A DNA stretch of 64,000 nucleotides from Plutella xylostella (Eukaryota; Arthropoda; Insecta; Lepidoptera; Plutellidae). Made by a program: the position numbers and the translations under genes. How positions within the stretch are numbered: position 1 is the stretch's first letter; each line of letters starts with the position of its first letter. Location of the stretch: contig NC_064002.1 in assembly GCF_932276165.1 (NCBI RefSeq), forward strand, positions 10,664,001 through 10,728,000, in the 5' to 3' direction. The notes under the pieces are model-generated. The model did no database searches, was not told where the DNA came from, and was given only the letters and a program-made list of their open reading frames with translations. Shown here one piece after another: positions 62,201 through 63,896 of this stretch.

Positions 62201-63819
62201 AATATACCCCTTTTTATCCCCAGGGCATAATCCCCAACTTGCAAAGCTCCCGGCTGGGAGTGGAGGAGCTGTTCATATACGGGAACCGGCTCGACAGCGC
62301 CATGGACGAGGCGGCGCGCCTGCCGCAGATCAACATCACTACACTGGATCTACAGTGGGTGCAGGTAAGACGCCATCTTGTTTTAGGTTATCTGTGTTTA
62401 TGTCCCGTCAGTTACAGGTCCTTAAAGCCCTGAGGCCGTATACAGAAAGTAAGCTGGAAACTTATTACTTACTTTGCCGAGCCAGCAGCAGCGTTGATAA
62501 GCGCGGAAAAATCACCACTGTGGATCTAGTACAGTGGGTGCAGGTAAGACGCCATCTTGTTTTAGGTTATCTGTGTGTAAGGCCCTTCAGTTATGGGTAC
62601 TGGAGGAGCTGTTCATATACGGGAACCGACTCGACAGCGCCATGGACGAGGCGGCGCGCCTGCCGCAGATCAACATCACTACACTGGACTTGCAGTGGGT
62701 GCAGGTAAGAGACGCTGTGTTGTTTTAGCTTATCTGTGTTTATGGCTCGTCAGTTATGCGTGCTTGCGTCTACCCTTTCAACCCTGAGGCCGTATACAGA
62801 AAGTAAGCTGGAGACTTATAAACGATCATTTTTTTATACTTTCCCGAGCCAGCGTTGATAAGCGCTGGAAAAATATCCAGAGTAAAGTAAGCGCAAAGTT
62901 TTTAGCTTTCTGTATACAGCATAAGGTCATGGTTATTGGCTGATACAGAAGACTTCTACTTATTGCATTACCATACAAAAAATACACATGCTGAACGCTC
63001 TCAACTGAAAGCCTTATAGATAAATGTGTAAAATTAAGTACATCATTACAATAATACATACAAACGATAACCTAATGTCACACCTATCTTAATCATATAG
63101 GACTTTAAATTTTCACATAGGACGCTGCAAATAAATATCATACAAACTTTTAAGTACTTACCTAAGTATATCCGTTTGTTGTTGTTGACTAGTGTGCTGA
63201 CTCACTCCGTATTAAGTAGGCCTAATTCATAAATTCCAAAGTTTACAGTGCAACCCACAATCCGTATCAACGAATGATATAATGCGGTGTTACGATAACG
63301 GAACCAGATTAGGTCACTGTATCGATACGTATTTACCCGACATGCGTGTGGATGGCCTAATAATAATTATGACAAGAGGGGTCATTCTATTTACGTTGTT
63401 TGTTTGAAGTTTCGGTGCGCTGCTGTGCGAGCCACGACTCTATCTCGTTGCATTAAACGTGCTGATTGCACGGCAGCTCTCGTTCGTTCTTTTTTCGTCA
63501 GTATAGAGTATCCCTCCAGGTCGTCGATTCGGACGTTGACCGATTTAGATAATTATAGGTATTGTTTTGGTTTTATCGGCGTGATTTTTTGATTTGTGAT
63601 AGTGTAAGTAGGTTTATGTATGTAATTATAATGGCAAATTTTGGCCTACTTGCTTTTATATTACTGTAACTAGATGATATTATAGTGATAGGAGACATGA
63701 TAAAGAGGTATTTGAAACCCTTAATTGTATTCATAAGAATTTATATGTGTTTTCAGGTACTTTCAGAAGGATGGGCGTATCCACTGAAGGGATTCATGAG
63801 GGAAAACGAGTATTTACAA
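10082..63819 (+). CDS. Papss: Papss, bifunctional PAPS synthase (multi-exon, 3' end incomplete)
   Basis: PAPS synthase makes 3'-phosphoadenosine 5'-phosphosulfate, the universal sulfate donor: its ATP sulfurylase makes APS and its APS kinase phosphorylates it. In animals the kinase is N-terminal. Secure exons are 47224-47398, 48165-48337, 48837-48974, 55784-55903, 62224-62364 and 63757-63819. Phases agree throughout and the joined peptide follows vertebrate PAPSS. P-loop GLSGAGKT, LDGDNIR and GLYKKAR mark the kinase; TLDLQWVQ and SEGWAYPLKGFMRE mark the start of the sulfurylase. Candidate first exons are at 10082, 43990 and 46398. The remaining sulfurylase exons lie beyond the right edge. Introns are loaded with transposons and three exons have partial tandem duplications. 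Confidence 0.9.
10121..10788 (+). other. Start of a long AT-rich intron
   Basis: It follows the donor GTAAGT at 10121. No exon, repeat family or RNA gene was recognised; the open frame at 10218-10415 is low-complexity and uses no recognisable domain. Confidence 0.4.
10789..11740 (-). mobile_element. LINE 3'-end fragment
   Basis: The minus strand encodes the C-terminal end of a LINE ORF2 (11527-11276), with the telltale FRYAASKCWNDLPPPLKRL and a final short helix. An upstream, differently framed piece lies at 11726-11544. The 3' UTR runs left to a GAAA-rich tail at 10790-10815. Frameshifted and 5'-truncated, so dead. Confidence 0.7.
11741..12150. other. Stretch with no recognisable gene
   Basis: AT-rich sequence. 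A short segment at 11905-11990 (GAGGATATGACAGAGGATAG, then AAGGCTAGGGCGAAGAATAAG) resembles a LINE tail but is too short to assign. Confidence 0.35.
12185..12655. repeat. Foldback repeat cluster built on TACCGGTATTG
   Basis: Repeated, mutually inverted copies of ATACCGGTATTGAAGTAATA and ATACTGGTATGGAGATGCTC occur at 12195-12300, and further ATACCGG/CCGGTAT copies at 12560-12650. The first block pairs with itself across a short CACCTCCAG centre. Probably a foldback MITE; outer ends were not resolved. Confidence 0.5.
12826..12965 (-). repeat. LINE/SINE 3'-tail remnant
   Basis: GAATATTCTTTATTTGTACA and AAGGCGGTCTTATCACTGAA are characteristic of the reversed 3' end of a common lepidopteran retroposon. 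No coding part remains. Confidence 0.4.
15410..15990 (+). repeat. Minisatellite C, 17-mer GCCGAGCGAAGCGAGGC
   Basis: About eleven copies with variable 40-60 bp AT-rich spacers (often AAAACAACC... or TACCACAAACC). The core GAGCGAAGCGAG reads the same backwards on one strand (mirror symmetry), and the middle base varies between A, C and G while the flanks are fixed. The same block recurs at 20815-21620 and 25190-25830. Confidence 0.85.
16566..16782. mobile_element. MITE inserted in array copy 1
   Basis: A diverged relative of the MITE at 27-259, with termini CAATCCGGGCAATG and CATGGCCCGGGAGTG flanked by TA. Copy 2 of the array (around 22313) lacks it, confirming insertion. The 35 bases right of it are an inverted copy of its left flank (AAGAAATATCTGTTGTA), so the insertion came with a flank inversion or a second terminus. 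Confidence 0.65.
19195..20238 (+). CDS. RTE reverse transcriptase, C-terminal two-thirds
   Basis: An open frame of about 347 codons from the truncation point to the natural stop. Visible motifs are RGVRQGDVISPKLF, HLRFADDIVIM (catalytic FADD about 95 residues in), GLKMNMDKTKVM and YPYLGQ. The RTE C-terminal signature WQWAGHVARR ... WRPRVGKRRVGRPPTRW then leads to YVQQWTTEG at the end. The endonuclease and the N-terminal RT motifs are missing, so the copy cannot mobilise itself. The open frame suggests recent insertion. Confidence 0.85.
19195..20265 (+). mobile_element. RTE-clade LINE, 5'-truncated insertion
   Basis: Inserted in minisatellite B of copy 2. The 18-base sequence AATAAAAACTCCTCACTT flanks it on both sides (19177-19194 and 20266-20283), a plausible target-site duplication, although the host repeat contains a similar word. 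It ends with a GA dinucleotide tract (20235-20265) as the 3' tail. Confidence 0.82.
20815..21620 (+). repeat. Minisatellite C in array copy 2
   Basis: About sixteen copies of the GCCGAGCG(A/C/G)AGCGAGGC motif, more than in copy 1. Minus-strand open frames here encode repeated CFASLRSA-like peptides, which are by-products of the repeat and not genes. Confidence 0.85.
25190..25830 (+). repeat. Minisatellite C in array copy 3
   Basis: About twelve copies of the same 17-mer in the same arrangement, several slightly decayed (GCCGAACGAAGTGAGG near 25546). Confidence 0.85.
27089..31309 (-). mobile_element. DDE-type DNA transposon with 33-bp inverted termini
   Basis: The left end reads CGTCACCTTAAATCGTAAAC and the right end is its near-exact inverse (about 33 bp with two mismatches, extending to AACTCCAC). 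ATAT flanks both ends (27085-27088 and 31310-31313) and is the likely target duplication. It inserted into the 3' UTR of the surrounding LINE. A single long ORF fills the interior. Confidence 0.8.
28053..30641 (-). CDS. Putative DDE transposase, 862 aa
   Basis: Start chosen at the ATG 30641-30639 (MSKSKGRIAKIF); the frame is open a further 15 codons upstream without ATG. The N-terminal third is acidic and disordered, followed by a basic patch RKRKKKASKESW and a Cys-rich segment (RCDCKL, QCCEI). A C-X2-C pair in DACTLCEQYK precedes a likely RNase-H fold: MDLQAVQLCP (Asp about 588), IYSDGCTYQNRN (Asp about 669) and KGHTQMEADSMH (Glu about 708). This motif set occurs in multicopy uncharacterised insect proteins; the superfamily name is not certain. 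Intact, so possibly active. The catalytic roles are inferred. Confidence 0.75.
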   Translation of the reverse strand: MSKSKGRIAKIFDILKYSDSETTGDNEENVTRETYMVNCNDRVSLESETVDRQSRHVNPSIITVEGLPGNILLTKDKNMMLCPPESDEGKVYCDLQPVSNLMQSETAASLSTKHDTAYEIVNKDTCPSMLPDNQNEFPFNNGAFDSLDLSSNSLDPLFFTKDNYNLESNAPFEMIPPELSQELYFRQVTISADIHSEPHKICNDPIESKQNMIFNSHIDRLDEIEVIESTDDKPDTIIQYEVISNIAKSSPVSPSILNCSFDDLKHANTQEINKILQEETSNESDSTDSLDTDLQKRKRKKKASKESWEKTKNMKLREEGKEYCGRVKKEGVWKYSEPRDARQLKPRCDCKLSTNISKLQCCEINEEERQIVFDKFWKMSWKEKKVYVRTLIIVKETNRKRGKESVSRRKNSFEFYLEKDTIKIRVCRKMLLNTLCIGEWTIKAWLKKKDSTPVVHQQISERDMKKKQVKEFLNLLPKLESHYCRKQSSKMYLETIWESKLQLLKFYNERFCPEHGYQKVSVGTFNNVFDELNLGLYQPKKDACTLCEQYKTNNVSEEIYRAHIQRKESARQEKQKDKMSVKEVFTMDLQAVQLCPKSNVSALFFKTKLAVHIFTGYDLKRSEGYCFIWNETEGGLTANEFTTIIVKMLELFMNKNNIKEGSEIVIYSDGCTYQNRNAVLSNALLNFAVLKKITIVQKILEKGHTQMEADSMHSVIERKVRKKKINVPADYVHIAKTACQIKPYYVQYLDHTYFRNFESDLNFKSIRPGTKTGDPVVTDIRQLTYLPEGKIYYRLGFTDDCPESLLPHRIKKIKPRTVDELPQLYTERLKIKKSKFDHLQELKLTIESDFHSFYDALPYKTD
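31347..32922 (-). CDS. LINE reverse transcriptase (CR1/Jockey superfamily), 5'-truncated
   Basis: About 525 codons from the truncation to the stop. Motifs seen are VGHDEVTTKVIK, YRPIALLSIFSKILEK, DMTKAFDLVDH, GVPQGSVLGPLLFILYIND, catalytic FADD in VLFADDSTLL, and LGLLIDSNLSW, with a C-terminal LYNKLPNNIR end. The first 15 or so residues of the open frame on the right (MTWETVFSMNF) come from the satellite, not the LINE. Endonuclease absent. Confidence 0.85.
33000..33095 (+). repeat. Short retroposon 3' tail inside block D
   Basis: ATTGACGTTCATCAGAAAAT followed by GATGAATAAAAAAATTTTGA and a GAGTTTGAGTATGAG run resembles the 3' tail of an RTE-like LINE or its SINE partner. It interrupts the normal D repeat, which resumes at AAATCATAGTGAACACAG. 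Confidence 0.4.
33280..33770 (-). mobile_element. LINE 3'-end fragment
   Basis: The minus strand encodes the end of a LINE ORF2 (WNDLPLHIRQAPSLASFKRM, stop near 33453), and upstream RLNIPPHSTKFYGDSF in the same frame. The 3' UTR runs toward 33280. Only the last hundred or so codons remain. Confidence 0.6.
33925..34310. repeat. Degenerate MITE pieces with GTTGCAAAAAGGG termini
   Basis: TATACAGGTTGTTGCAAAAA at 33925 and ACAGGATGTCACAAAAGG at 34290 resemble the ends of the better preserved element at 36117-36379. Intervening sequence is AT-rich without genes. Confidence 0.4.
34661..36103. mobile_element. Non-autonomous relative of the DDE transposon
   Basis: The left end CATCACTTTAGATCGCAAAC and the right end (inverse CGTCACCTTAGATCGTAATC) match the termini of the element at 27089-31309. 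About 250 bp of subterminal sequence (CGGCGAAAAGTACTCTTTGG, CAATAGAAACGTTTTTTG) also matches its 5' flank. The interior (35030-35860) is unrelated to the transposase and carries only broken, unrecognised open frames. Confidence 0.65.
36117..36379. mobile_element. MITE
   Basis: The ends TACAAGGTATTGAAAAAAGG and, inverted, TACAGGATGTTGCAAAAAGG extend for about 38 bp (to GCCAAA / GCCGAAA). No coding potential. Confidence 0.6.
36400..38470. other. Stretch with no recognisable gene
   Basis: AT-rich intronic or intergenic DNA. Small pieces such as AACACCCTGTATATTGTG (37014) look like MITE termini. No exon with plausible splice sites and family similarity was seen on either strand. Confidence 0.4.
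38475..38652. mobile_element. MITE with GAGGCCACACGAGCG-type termini
   Basis: The left end GAGGCCACAGGAGCGTTATT continues to TTGTGAGTTG. The right end is its inverse (CAACTCACAAAATTACGCTC then GTGTGGCCTC). The 35-bp inverted termini enclose about 105 bp. It abuts an RTE 3' remnant. Confidence 0.65.
38643..38705 (-). repeat. RTE LINE 3'-end remnant
   Basis: GGCCTCTCCCTAAGAAGTGC and CTCTGTCCTCGCCTCGGCCT correspond to the reversed end of an RTE ORF2, as at 41660 and 63930. Confidence 0.5.
38706..39915. other. Stretch with no recognisable gene
   Basis: AT-rich DNA without open frames of note or recognisable repeats. Confidence 0.35.
40148..42470. mobile_element. Foldback-type element with about 330-bp inverted arms
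   Basis: The left arm (40165-40490) is dense in CACCAAA words. The right arm (42130-42470) is its inverse, dense in TTTGGTG; CGCCAAAACGGATAAATCAT occurs directly at 40352 and inverted at 42376. The interior holds ordinary DNA plus an RTE fragment at 41640-42020. The duplicated segment at 42980-43720 lacks the whole block, giving its borders. No transposase was found. Confidence 0.65.
41640..42020 (-). mobile_element. RTE LINE C-terminal fragment
   Basis: The minus strand encodes LGVSLMDRIRNEVICQRTKV, then LKWQWAGHICRR and WRPRTGKRSVGRPPVRW, the RTE signature also present at 19900-20200. It is followed on the left by the reversed 3' end with a CATCATCATGATCATCAG tail. Frameshifted, dead. Confidence 0.8.
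42980..43720. repeat. Segmental duplication, copy 2 (empty site)
   Basis: The same sequence as the flanks of 39918-42965 but continuous: TGCGACTAGTGCGAGTCACC runs within about 25 bases into AAGAGGAGGTGATACAAATC. It therefore shows the site without the 2.3 kb foldback element. Confidence 0.8.
43990..44067 (+). CDS. Candidate alternative first exon (26 codons)
   Basis: ATG preceded by a pyrimidine-rich leader; encodes MSLEQRFQKVADSFEKYKIA and six more residues to ACG/GTCAGC, phase 0. The phase fits the Papss exon at 47224, and the charged amphipathic peptide looks like real coding sequence. The donor is weak (GTCAGC). It could be an alternative Papss first exon or belong to something else. Confidence 0.35.
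44070..45520 (+). other. Stretch with no recognisable gene
   Basis: AT-rich, probably intron. No conserved exon or repeat family was recognised. Confidence 0.35.
45525..45590 (+). repeat. RTE LINE 3'-end remnant
   Basis: CGCTTTTTGGGAGAACCCTA and TGTCCAATAGACGCG, then GGCTGATGATGATGATAG, is the end of an RTE ORF2 and its tail. Confidence 0.55.
46398..46421 (+). CDS. Papss: Candidate alternative Papss first exon (8 codons)
   Basis: The ATG opens MKRALDDK and ends AAG/GTATTC in phase 0, directly compatible with the exon at 47224 only 0.8 kb downstream. The peptide is short and carries a Lys-Arg pair. Very short exons are easily found by chance, so support rests on phase and proximity only. Confidence 0.35.
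46430..47220 (+). other. AT-rich intron
   Basis: Sequence before the acceptor CATTGTTGCAG at 47223. No gene or repeat family was recognised. Confidence 0.4.
47224..47398 (+). CDS. Papss: Papss exon: APS kinase P-loop
   Basis: A 175-nt exon after CATTGTTGCAG, ending AAGG/GTGAGT (phase 0 in, phase 1 out). It encodes CAQVATNVVEQKHQVSR, a basic segment, then TVWFTGLSGAGKT with the Walker A P-loop at exon residues 38-45, and FALEAYLVSKG. Matches the start of the APS kinase domain of animal PAPS synthases. Confidence 0.92.
47443..47740 (+). pseudogene. Tandem partial copies of the APS kinase exon
   Basis: A second copy of the exon (about 47480-47618) lies 220 bp downstream. It keeps the P-loop coding stretch (FTGLSGAGKTSITFALEAYL) and donor AAGG/GTAAGT. 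It lacks a proper acceptor and has a 31-base net deletion before the P-loop that breaks frame. A third, shorter remnant (GTTGGATGGATCCACGATAA, then GCGGTAGAGCGGAAGCGAAG) follows at 47671-47735. Unlikely to be used as an exon. Confidence 0.8.
47741..48164 (+). other. Papss intron
   Basis: No additional exon or repeat family was recognised before the acceptor TAACCAG at 48164. Confidence 0.4.
48165..48337 (+). CDS. Papss: Papss exon: APS kinase core
   Basis: A 173-nt exon after AATAACCAG, ending GAG/GTCAGT, phase 1 in and 0 out. It encodes IPAYGLDGDNIRTGLNKNLG followed by FSKEDREENIRRVAEVAKLF and the strand VVCLCSFVSPFAE. DGDNIR and NLGFSKEDREEN bind APS and position the phosphate acceptor in the family. 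Confidence 0.94.
48338..48836 (+). other. Papss intron
   Basis: Contains an unassigned segment at 48481-48700 with a short open frame that shows no recognisable domain; probably a repeat remnant. Confidence 0.35.
48837..48974 (+). CDS. Papss: Papss exon: APS kinase lid region
   Basis: A 138-nt exon (46 codons, phase 0 both ends) between CCTTTCCAG and AAG/GTTTGT. It encodes DREVARRIHTDSDLPFFEVF, then VDTPLEECERRDTKGLYKKA and the end RDGQIK. FFEVFVDTPL and RDTKGLYKKAR are diagnostic of APS kinases. Confidence 0.94.
48975..49793 (+). other. Papss intron
   Basis: AT-rich; nothing recognised before the MITE at 49794. Confidence 0.35.
49794..49930. mobile_element. MITE in Papss intron
   Basis: Inverted termini CTGAGTTGCAGAAAGG and CCTTTCTGCAACTCGG extend inward (AAGTTAATGTCGGCATTAAA pairing with TTTAATGTCCACATTAGCTT). 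About 45-bp arms around a GACAGTATACGGACAGAAAG centre. No coding potential. Confidence 0.75.
50246..50378 (-). CDS. First exon of an unidentified gene inside a Papss intron
   Basis: The minus-strand ATG opens MNKTIRSEDRQMIYSVYLRC and 24 further residues with the pattern VLVNINDVYERAAFYTG, ending at donor ACTG/GTGAGT. It resembles the N-terminal helix-turn-helix segment found in some insect transposase-like proteins, but later exons were not found. It could be a nested gene, or the head of a degraded DNA transposon. Confidence 0.45.
51095..52321 (+). CDS. Jockey ORF1: gag-like nucleic-acid-binding protein
   Basis: 408 codons from MDKFITRTSSTESIS. The N-terminal part is Ser/Pro-rich and disordered, with KRPAEDADDIWQVPKRPAP. 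The middle domain carries KVVIHGLPASVETM. The C-terminal part has three CCHC zinc knuckles starting about residue 241 (CYRCQRFGHASKNC, CVKCTEEHPTNEC, CCNCDQEH...C). It binds the LINE RNA in RNPs. The stop overlaps ORF2 by eight bases, so ORF2 is probably made by termination-reinitiation. No interruption seen. Confidence 0.9.
   Translation: MDKFITRTSSTESISSGGKRPAEDADDIWQVPKRPAPTSSARNTGNTKIQVSNRFKILPHDHGTSGSSQPQSDVPTKKPPSKSPKIPPIVMEIKPNWTHETIKSIVSEFTKNFHLVYRGKNTVAIICYSPDCHQKLKEGLIAKSANFHTYSRKDEKLSKVVIHGLPASVETMIPAELTNLGFSDAIVTKMKTKNPDAPYPPFMVQLQAGSDIAKFKKIKYLCQCVITIQRFRPNAKQGTQCYRCQRFGHASKNCNLIPRCVKCTEEHPTNECPNKTRDLPARCCNCDQEHPANYLQCTERLKYLERIQTRRRPHSSTKPGNVNTVKEGISWAKIVSQAETQDRQPTLNAKLGSSVAHDSKATTDYFDSTTTEILQILTVIKNIKQQFTACNTMVDKVILVLTNLGEYV
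52314..55043 (+). CDS. Jockey ORF2: endonuclease and reverse transcriptase
   Basis: 909 codons from the ATG at 52314. The APE endonuclease spans residues 1-220: NADGL (13-17), SETRL with catalytic Glu40, GDLNAKH with Asp139 and Asn141, and a final SNHLPV where most relatives have SDH. The reverse transcriptase has KSPGPDCIPN, GSYRPISLL, DIEKAFDTVWHEGL, AGVPQGSVLGPYLF and catalytic FADD at 674-677, then KYLGVILD. An open frame to the natural stop suggests a recent, possibly active copy, apart from the Asn in SNH. Confidence 0.9.
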   Translation: MFDASNLNLMFWNADGLSKKLNELLNLLSNHSIDILAVSETRLTSTMVLDTPGYICYRQDKHPGRGKGQGVAIFIKCDIQHYCVPIPETKFMEAIGIQLSISSHNYVIVSSYQSPNLELIPNDLDIVLSLGARVLVMGDLNAKHTLWNCASINKHGACIANHMMESNFTIHASDSPTLIHYRSEFAPSTPDLCLTKNVDAILELRTIPALSSNHLPVIFTLNGALKRENKIQFNYSEADWNSFRSFVNENTKLSVSVFSSTAELDAAIAEFIVTITTARDMFVPQVHTGRKSKPLPRFIKKLIKRKNHLRRLEQHETSPESRKNLRSNINILQKQINVAIQSNQDRVWNKKLSSVDNPSTDIWKLVRSLSQKSPTIPPLIKSDGSVTADTQEQCNELAAAFHQNMLLTKNWSTDLDTISKVENSIKQINAHSDISSDHIKPIHPKELWKQIRSLKCRKSPGPDCIPNIILKNLPRKCIVLLTKIVNGCLYLFYYPSTWKIAKVIAIRKPGKSSSLTGSYRPISLLCTLGKVFERLILSRLSRYTDKHLIGEQFGFRRGHSTVQQLARVAEHVTDNLNRNRSTSMFLLDIEKAFDTVWHEGLLHKLLNIGVPIQLVKLIQSYLKNRYFKVYIGSTFSSMFNVPAGVPQGSVLGPYLFLVYLNDIPKQPRTHLACFADDTASFSSSNDTELSVGRLQLSLNLLSEFFKKWKLKLNEAKTEAIIFTRKRQPPKTQLILNDHKIPWSNTVKYLGVILDPKVKWTPHIKLLHEKGIKCLTGLRPILNRQSNLSPYTKLRIYKTLIRPVITYAAPVWSSTSDSNYSKLQVIQNKALKTAYNTPYYTNLKRLQNKIKLLNIKTFVCNLGRKFYIDKNPHHSNNLVSSIGKSRLSNLPYIDTYRSYRLPHHYFLSEP
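55421..55783 (+). other. Papss intron, right of the LINE
   Basis: AT-rich intron ending at the acceptor CCCTCGCAG (55783). The frame open from 55586 into the exon is chance read-through. Confidence 0.45.
55784..55903 (+). CDS. Papss: Papss exon: kinase C terminus and linker
   Basis: A 120-nt exon (40 codons, phase 0 both ends) after CCCTCGCAG, ending CAG/GTCAGT. It encodes GFTGITQEYERPEAPELVVK and a helix ending EVVKLLESQ. GFTGI plus YExPExPELV is the conserved end of the APS kinase domain before the linker to ATP sulfurylase. Its 3' part is repeated four more times downstream. Confidence 0.93.
55828..56434 (+). repeat. 128-bp tandem repeat of Papss exon 3' end plus donor
   Basis: Five copies begin at 55828, 55956, 56084, 56212 and 56340, each exactly 128 bp apart. 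Each contains the last 76 bases of the exon (GAGCTGGTGGTGAAGACC ... CTCGAGTCGCAG), the donor GTCAGT and about 50 bases of intron. Copies differ at only a few bases. Only copy 1 has the upstream exon half and an acceptor. Copies 2-5 provide extra donors but no acceptor. Confidence 0.95.
56435..56867 (+). other. Papss intron
   Basis: Nothing recognised between the 128-bp array and the BEL/Pao element. Confidence 0.4.
56873..57108 (+). repeat. BEL/Pao 5' LTR
   Basis: TG...CA-ended 236-bp repeat, same sequence as 61864-62099, with AATAAA at its end (a polyadenylation-type signal). Confidence 0.93.
57520..58110 (+). repeat. Tandem hairpin-forming repeats in the BEL/Pao leader
   Basis: About four copies of a roughly 115-120-bp unit: CTAGCTGGAGACTTTGTAAG, then CTGCTATTTTCAAGTA, then ACTTCAG...ACTTACCTA and AAAGTCTCCCTAGTTTTCA. 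Within each unit GGAGACTTT and AAAGTCTCC are inverted, as are TACTTGAA-like arms, so each could fold into a stem. Non-coding leader between LTR and gag. Confidence 0.75.
58392..60332 (+). CDS. BEL/Pao gag-protease ORF, interrupted by a MITE
   Basis: It starts at ATG 58392 (MTELKALFAKRSSVKGRL). A gag segment of the Pao-associated type carries KFDGSLHHWLEFRDMF, then WSLLCDRFNNKR. Cys/His zinc-knuckle motifs follow (CVFCKATHRIYDCPNF; CFNCLRLGHHSSRCPMGPC). An aspartic protease motif ALLDSGSQSSFI (about residue 450) and LIGADIFWDVV come next. True sequence ends near codon 634; the last dozen residues (NPLIHRKVTRRFN) are encoded by the inserted MITE. Cannot give a full polyprotein. Confidence 0.88.
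   Translation: MTELKALFAKRSSVKGRLTKFHNYLDTILSITEPSAEQLNELALRLAKIESLAKTFDDLQCQIEILNSDALDSELDERELIEQDFYKFISKAQLILSSEKPKSNASNSMPSGGPSFKLPQIQISKFDGSLHHWLEFRDMFVSLIHENPSIQPVHKFHYLNSYLEGEAARVTSNLEMSASNYDKAWSLLCDRFNNKRQLISYHLNSLFNTEKLNRESDRSLRTLIDNVNKNLRALASLGEPTDSWDTLIIHMITSKLDSPTNLKWEEHRNTLSDSPTLAIFNKFLKDRADVLESCSNNKFDQSKPQTPHKSQAKTYTCTAQLSHNTNPTFACVFCKATHRIYDCPNFLALPVEQRIAEAAKLGLCFNCLRLGHHSSRCPMGPCRECRKRHNSLLHKVLPSPQPATSASSVAQADTAVNISVQPTNLVFLSTALLRVINPKTNKECVVRALLDSGSQSSFITESLKQTLGLDALPTNIKVIGIGNTNSSSVSERSIVQFQSTNSDFKVTLSCSVLREITGDLPKVHVDLKEFKFPPKIMLADPSFNTPAPIDVLIGADIFWDVVGDKQQSLGKGKPYLRSSQLGWIVSGPMCIDNCEPIYNSRSNFSLSLHNMQEDVTLNNQFARCWGPEVLPQSNPLIHRKVTRRFN
60293..60439. mobile_element. Near-perfect palindromic MITE (147 bp) inside BEL/Pao
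   Basis: Arms of about 70 bases from CCCCCTTATTCATAG pair almost completely with the inverted right arm ending CTATGAATAAGGGGG. The centre is GAACAAATTGTTC. TAA is duplicated on both sides (60290-60292 and 60440-60442). No coding capacity. Related to the copy at 1907-2019. Confidence 0.9.
60443..60890 (+). pseudogene. BEL/Pao pol remnant
   Basis: It continues the polyprotein frame after the MITE with SDSEIACEKYLLTNT and KRLLALDKLFRKQLELKTAY, N-terminal pol sequence. It then jumps to SLTDTLSSACLHLRKFRPN, which in relatives lies much later in the reverse transcriptase. A large internal deletion therefore removed the catalytic RT. The frame stops at 60888. Confidence 0.7.
60891..61863 (+). other. 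BEL/Pao non-coding 3' internal region
   Basis: AT-rich remainder with no RNase H or integrase motifs. Some retained sequence near 61615-61860 (ACCGGCCGTTAATGTCGCTG) resembles the 3' part of the internal region. It ends in the purine tract before the 3' LTR. Confidence 0.5.
61864..62099 (+). repeat. BEL/Pao 3' LTR
   Basis: Same 236-bp sequence as 56873-57108; no difference was seen by eye. Followed by the target duplication GGTAC. Confidence 0.93.
62224..62364 (+). CDS. Papss: Papss exon: linker and start of ATP sulfurylase
   Basis: A 141-nt exon (47 codons, phase 0 both ends) after TTATCCCCAG, ending CAG/GTAAGA. It encodes GIIPNLQSSRLGVEELFIYG, then a linker helix and the end INITTLDLQWVQ. 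The TLDLQWVQ block is nearly identical to vertebrate PAPSS. Its 3' part and donor recur downstream. Confidence 0.93.
62365..62880 (+). repeat. Tandem duplication of Papss exon 3' end plus intron
   Basis: A partial copy of the exon (about 62600-62704) repeats the last 109 bases and the donor GTGCAG/GTAAGA with few changes. It starts at TGGAGGAGCTGTTCATATAC and lacks the exon 5' part and acceptor. An even shorter copy at 62519-62580 has only ACAGTGGGTGCAGGTAAGAC and the next 30 intron bases. The following intron segment (CTGAGGCCGTATACAGAAAG) is also doubled (62429 and 62783). Confidence 0.92.
62881..63756 (+). other. Papss intron
   Basis: AT-rich; a GC-balanced piece at 63400-63560 shows no family resemblance. 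Ends with acceptor TGTGTTTTCAG. Confidence 0.4.
63757..63819 (+). CDS. Papss: Papss exon: ATP sulfurylase N-terminal block
   Basis: A 63-nt exon (21 codons, phase 0 both ends) between TTTTCAG and CAA/GTAAGT. It encodes VLSEGWAYPLKGFMREN and EYLQ, the strongly conserved start of the sulfurylase domain in animal PAPS synthases. The rest of the domain lies beyond the window. Confidence 0.95.
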
Positions 63820-63896
63820 GTAAGTTATTTTATTTCTCCAGTACAATGAATAGTGGAACCTCAAATATAACATGTTCGAATAAGTATCTATAATAT

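Noticed and set aside
63404..63592. Coding exon in GC-balanced stretch before the last Papss exon
   Set aside because: Frame leads to no conserved motif, and the flanking Papss exons join in phase without it.
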